Assembly: GCA_965153455.1 (NCBI GenBank)
Contig: OZ234493.1
Coordinates: 23,860,213-23,924,212 of the forward strand
Source of the DNA: Sphagnum compactum
Taxonomy: Eukaryota; Bryophyta; Sphagnopsida; Sphagnales
Direction of reading: 5' to 3'
DNA: 64,000 nucleotides
Positions 61,047 through 64,000 of this stretch are shown here, one piece after another. Within the stretch, counting starts at the first letter, position 1; each line of letters begins with the position of its first letter. The notes under the pieces were generated by a model that searched no databases, was not told the origin of the DNA, and worked only from the letters and a program-made list of their open reading frames with translations. The translations under genes were made by a program, and so were the position numbers.

Positions 61047-61300
61047 ATCTACCTTCACCTCCCTTCTCCTTCTTTTTAAAAGGCGGACTCGGATCATTGG
61101 GGTCTCTTTCTTTGTCTCGGAAATAATTTTCATTCAATCTTGAATACTTGTTCTCACGAGCTTCTTGAAGAGGAAAAGAATGATTAGTCTTAGGAGAGGG
61201 GAGAAGGAAGGAAAGTAGAATGAAAATCTTGTAATAGTTTTGAAGGAATGGGGGTAGGTAGTGATAGTGTTGGAAGATTGAAACTTTAGAGAAATCTCAT

Positions 61301-61860
61301 AAATCCTCTCGGGTTTCATAGCATAATTTCTTGCTGGTTTAGCTGCAGAGCTTAAGATTTGGTAACAAAATGCGCCTTGTTGTTAGCTTTCTAATGAGCT
61401 ATAGCAAGCCGGATTTGGATACCATATGTGTTAGAAACAATATTCGGAGTGACTAGAGGTCTGTAGTCAAGTTGAACAACTGCCTTCGTAAAACCCTCTT
61501 GGGTTTGGTGGTATAACTCCTCACTGGTTTAGCTACAGATCTTGAGAGTTGGTAGAAAGGTGCACCTTGTTGTTAGCTTTCTAATGAGCTATAGCAAGTC
61601 GGATTTGGATACCATATGTGTTAGAAACAATATTCTGAGTGACTAGAGGTCTGTAGTCAAGTTGAACAACTGCCTTTGTAAAACCCTCTCGGGTTTGGTG
61701 GTATAACTCCTCATTGGTTTAGCTGCAGATCTTGGGATTTGGTAGGAAGGTGCGCCTGGTAGTTAGCTTTCCAATGAGCTAAGGCAAGCTGGATTTGAAT
61801 AATGTATGTGTTAGAAATGATGTTTTAAGTGACTGGTGGTCTGCAGTTATGTTGGACATG
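61301..61860. repeat. 190-bp tandem repeat, three copies
   Basis: Units start at 61,301, 61,491 and 61,681, exactly 190 bp apart. Each begins AAxCCTCTCGGGTTT and carries TTAGCTTTC(T/C)AATGAGCTA, ATGTGTTAGAAA and GTGACT(A/G)G(A/T)GGTCTG. The first two are closest to each other from about position 60 of the unit onward. Confidence 0.9.
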
Positions 61861-62499
61861 GTGTTGAGTCTTGAACATTTGTTTGAATGAATGACAATTT
61901 GACACAAAGTCCTAGAATGTGTAGCGTGTGAGCTTGGAAAAAATATATCTATCAGTCCTAATCGTGAATGATGCATAGGAAGCAGGCTACTTAATTTCAA
62001 CTACAAACGCAATTTAACATATAGAATTACTCTTGCATCTTTCCTTCACCAATAGCTTTTGTGCTTCAAAGCATAGTCACCTTGTAGAACCGGGAGTAGA
62101 GGGACGAGAAGTCGCCTCACACCCATCAGCTTGGGTTTAGGTTTCAAACGCACATGGGCAGCAAAAGGGCGCATATGCTCGGACAAATGGAGGGCATGAG
62201 TTCGATAAGGACAACACACCAATCTAAACTCACTTGGGACATTCCATTTAGGATTCCCTCGACAATGTTTACATTCACATATCTTAGTGGTTTTGAAAAG
62301 TGATGTGTAAATTGATTTTTTTCCCCTTAAATTAGTGCCTAGTTTGATACCTTTGAAATGTTGTTGCTAAACATTTGTTTTTTTTTTTCCCACAATGTTG
62401 TCTTCTCCTCCCCTCTCAAAAATGAATTGTTGGACATATAAAGTCTAAGGCATGTTTGCAACATTTTCTTTTAAGAAATTAAGAGGAGTTTCAAGTGGA

Positions 62500-64000
62500 T
62501 CATTTACTTTGCACCCAAGCATTTATTGCATCATTATACTTTGAAACAAGCCCCTTTCAAAAGGTGTATCCCCTTTGGTTTCCACCCTATCCGAACCTTT
62601 TCCGCAAATGTGTAGTCTTTTCCCCTCCGAATGGATTTTGCACCCTTAAGGATGGTATTAAGGTTTTAGGAGTGCTTTTTGGTTCACTTGCTTTTACCTC
62701 TTCCTTTCTTCAAGATTCTTTGGACAAAGATGTGCAACATGCAAAAACATTCCTAAGGTTAAGGGACATCTTTGGGGTCTTTTCACAATGTTTTTCCCAA
62801 AGGCCTTCACATTTGTTGCGAATTCCCCCCCTTTCCAAGCTTCCAACACTCACTTTCATCCTCTAATTCAACTTTCATCCAAGTTTTTAGGAAGTTTTTA
62901 GGTCCAAGCTTGTTGGAATATCCTAAAGGCTCTTAATTTGTCAACAAACTTCACTCCCCATTTCTAAAGGGGGTGTAACGTTCATTTTCATTCAAGTCAT
63001 TGCCTAACAACCTATTTGGGGCATTAAGTTTTTGTGGCCCCAATCATTGCCTTGTGATTCTTGTAGGACCATCGCCCATTCTTAATGGAAGCTATATGAA
63101 CACGTAATTTAGGTGTGCTTCCATTCTAGGCACAATTGAAGATGATAAGACTTATTTCCCCTTTTAGCACAACCTTGCATCTCCTCTCTTGATTAGTCTT
63201 TGGATAGAGGAACAAATCACCTTTAGGAAAACATGTCAGAGAGATTGCATAAGCATACATTTTTCAACATCATCTCAAACATGAATTTTGATCCTCCTTG
63301 TGCTCATTTGAAATCATGCATAAGCTTGGGTTTAAGGGCATAATTTTCTACATGCCCATTCATCCCATTATTTCATATGGCCTCTAGCATCTTTTCTTCA
63401 ACATTGCACACCAAGTTGGGTCTCCCCCACCCAATGGCTTTAAATTTAACACATTGCACCTATGGTCAACCCATAAACTGGATGGGGATACACCTTTTGG
63501 AGGGTTCTTGTGGAAGGGAATGTACTTCTTCTGATGATGTTGTTCGAAACACCTTTACTTCCATTGCCAAAAATGTTGGGTTTCATATTTTTCATAAACA
63601 AACACATGTTCTCTTCATGTTTTCACCCTTGCTTCAATCCTCACAGCAACAAGTTGACATTGTGTTATCCACAAATGGGGTCCGCACTACGGTTGATGTT
63701 GTCATTATCGATCCCACTCAAGAAAATCTAGTATTGAAAGTTGCTATTTTTAAAGGAGTTGTGACAATTATGACCCAAGTAAATGATGGGCTTTATTGTG
63801 ATCCACACCCATGGGATATGTTTTTATTTCTTGCTATGGACATATTTGGTTGTTTGCACCACCAAACAAACAAATTCCTACATCAATGTACAAATATGGC
63901 ATGGTCAACTATAGATAAGTAGAAGCCCTTCTTTGTTAGTTTTACAAGCATTTTATAAGCAAAAGATGGCAGTAGCCTTGTAAAGAGGCCAAGCCTCATC
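62500..64000 (+). pseudogene. LINE-like reverse transcriptase remnant (copy C), runs off the window
   Basis: The 5' part is truncated within RT. GIKVLGVLFGSLAF is at about 62,655, followed by SFLQDSLDKDVQHAKTFLRL. The C-terminal part is the best preserved of the four copies: an open frame at 63,377-63,922 carries GRECTSSDDVVRNTF, KQTHVLF, QQVDIVLSTNGVRTTVDVVI, DPTQENLV and FGCLHHQTNKFLHQCTNMAW. Stops separate the RT and C-terminal parts. The end of the element is beyond 64,000. Confidence 0.75.

Larger units (their letters stand above)
59880..62300 (-). mobile_element. Unidentified GC-richer element with ORF and two tandem arrays
   Basis: Composition rises above the AT-rich surroundings. Read on the minus strand the order is a coding-like stretch (about 62,230-62,080), a 190-bp tandem array, a 26-bp tandem array, a TATA-like box, and an ORF of about 140 codons followed by an AATAAA-containing 3' stretch. 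The layout is like a non-autonomous retroelement or a small transcription unit with promoter repeats. No LTRs, terminal inverted repeats or target duplications were found, so the borders are only compositional. Confidence 0.35.

Overview
The window is nuclear DNA of a land plant with an AT-rich, repeat-rich genome, probably a fern or another non-seed plant with a large genome. The evidence for a plant is a complete INDETERMINATE-domain (IDD) zinc-finger gene with plant-type introns, several interstitial CCCTAAA telomere-type motifs, and plant transposon families (a MULE with a SWIM-type transposase, a chromodomain Ty3/gypsy element, a CACTA MITE). The fern or non-seed placement is inference from the transposon flavour. 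Almost all of the window is transposon-derived; only one gene looks intact.

Layout. 1-8.7 kb: AT-rich intergenic DNA with nested direct repeats (3.17-4.05 kb), a 62-bp minisatellite (5.6-6.0 kb) and a GC-richer microsatellite patch (6.0-7.7 kb). 8.7-10.6 kb: decayed non-LTR retrotransposon (LINE D, minus strand). 10.7-15.5 kb: AT-rich, no gene seen. 15,565-16,383: solo LTR flanked by the target duplication AGATC.

About 19.2-37.07 kb: one very large Mutator-like element (MULE) with terminal inverted repeats of about 400 bp. It carries two convergent broken genes. The transposase runs rightward from the left TIR. A second gene runs leftward from the right TIR and may end in a Ulp1-like protease domain. 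Two younger insertions sit inside the transposase gene: a 5,997-bp Ty3/gypsy chromovirus (22,153-28,149, TSD CATTG) in an intron, and a 154-bp CACTA MITE (29,364-29,517, TSD AAC) in the last exon. The chromovirus lacks a tRNA-type primer site. Instead, ten bases just after its 5' LTR are exactly complementary to ten bases of the LTR located where its transcript should start, as in Tf1/sushi self-priming elements.

37.6-40.25 kb: LINE copy A. 40.3-45.1 kb: upstream region of the IDD gene, with a long inverted repeat (42.1-42.9 kb), a 110-bp tandem repeat built round the palindrome TAGCCAAATTTGGCTA, and long GA, TA and GT microsatellites. 45,112-47,792: the IDD transcription factor gene, three coding exons, 793 residues. 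47.8-55 kb: downstream region with short tandem repeats, a telomere-motif hairpin (50.76-50.89 kb) and an unidentified ORF. 55.04-57.1 kb: LINE copy B. 59.9-62.3 kb: a GC-richer unidentified element with an ORF of about 140 codons on the minus strand, a 26-bp tandem array and a 190-bp tandem array. 62.5-64.0 kb: LINE copy C, running off the window.

The IDD gene is the only likely functional product. The transposon genes carry in-frame stops, frameshifts and lost catalytic residues; many of the stops look like C-to-T decay of methylated DNA. Splice sites, domain calls and element borders were read by eye; no alignment or database search was run.
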